Below, in pieces: positions 63,610 through 64,000 of a stretch of 64,000 nt of DNA; position 1 is the first letter of the stretch, and each line of letters opens with the position of its first letter. Below the pieces are notes generated by a model. It did no database searches, was not told where the DNA came from, and saw nothing but the letters and a program-made list of their open reading frames with translations. The position numbers were made by a program, and so were the translations under genes. This DNA is from Glossina fuscipes (Eukaryota; Arthropoda; Insecta; Diptera; Glossinidae), in assembly GCF_014805625.2 (NCBI RefSeq), contig NW_023998464.1, forward strand, positions 5,309,316 to 5,373,315, written 5' to 3'.

Positions 63610-63643
63610 TATACAGCTATACTCGCACGAATATAGCTGTATA
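63610..63643. repeat. Perfect 12-bp hairpin
   Basis: TATACAGCTATA and its exact complement TATAGCTGTATA flank a 10-base loop (CTCGCACGAA). It is in the upstream cadherin intron. Confidence 0.85.
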
Positions 63644-64000
63644 CTAGGAAATTTGCACATTATCGGTAAAAATAATCTTATAAAAGGAGGGACAACTCAG
63701 AGATGAGTGCATTTATACATTCTTTTGGTTTCTCCAACTGATTTGCGTATTGTTTATGCACTTAACTCTTATGTATTTAAGATTGTCTGTATGTGTGTAG
63801 GTGTGAGCGTATACCCATATTTGTACAATGTCAGCCAGCAACTCGAGAATGTTGATAACTGCCGTCGTACGTACGTGTATGCCTATGTCTAAACTTCTGT
63901 TACTCTCTGCATAACTAATGATGTGGAAAATGTTTGCAGCTGCCTTGCTGCTGCCGGTGTTGCATGAATCCCAGTGATCATATCATCTATTTAAATAGTT

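Larger units (their letters stand above)
62823..64000 (-). other. Upstream cadherin intron, running off the window
   Basis: No laminin-G or cadherin-repeat exon is visible between the acceptor at 62821-62822 and the window end. The stretch holds a 27-base A run (T run on the gene strand) at 62893-62919, a LINE 3' fragment at 62922-63018 and AT-rich sequence. It also has a perfect 12-bp hairpin at 63610-63643. The phase of the 62820 acceptor requires an upstream exon ending with two bases of a codon. Confidence 0.7.

Overview
This window is AT-rich animal nuclear DNA, almost certainly from a fly. It holds the 3' end of one intron-containing gene and about 55 kb of non-coding DNA with decayed transposable elements. 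The family assignment comes from the cadherin protein and from the repeats, which include (TAA)n-tailed LINE ends, a mariner relic, a Tc1 relic and a 'TATACCC..CACCG' dispersed element of a kind common in higher Diptera. A tephritid fruit fly is my best guess, but the sequence does not prove it. There are no prokaryotic features (no operons, ribosome binding sites or CRISPR). A 100-N assembly gap lies at 10752-10851.

The one secure gene is on the minus strand at the right side (55046-62820 and beyond the window). It is the C-terminal part of a Drosophila-type neural cadherin, closest in kind to CadN/CadN2. Four consecutive exons can be joined through consensus splice sites. They encode the last EGF-like repeat, a transmembrane helix split by a 6.8-kb phase-1 intron, the juxtamembrane catenin-binding segment, the beta-catenin-binding segment and the stop codon. 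The rest of the ectodomain lies to the right of base 64000.

Region by region: 1-11190 is non-coding with simple repeats, one family-2 repeat copy (7850-7990) and the gap. At 11192-11900 a short I-type LINE end with a perfect 13-bp target duplication sits next to a decayed LINE reverse transcriptase. At 13238-35420 there are scattered repeat copies, microsatellites and a few coding-like scraps. At 35430-41380 there are a LINE RT fragment, a TATACCC element, a Tc1 transposase relic, a LINE ORF2 tail and another family-2 copy. At 44419-44650 a GC-richer, coding-looking minus-strand block is unexplained. At 48401-48485 there is a tRNA-like relic, and at 51760-52170 a mariner relic. From 52200 to 55045 the DNA is downstream flank and probable 3' UTR of the cadherin gene.

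I found no new multi-gene system. The points most worth following are the cadherin tail exons, the dated LINE insertion, the tRNA-like fold and the orphan coding-like block.
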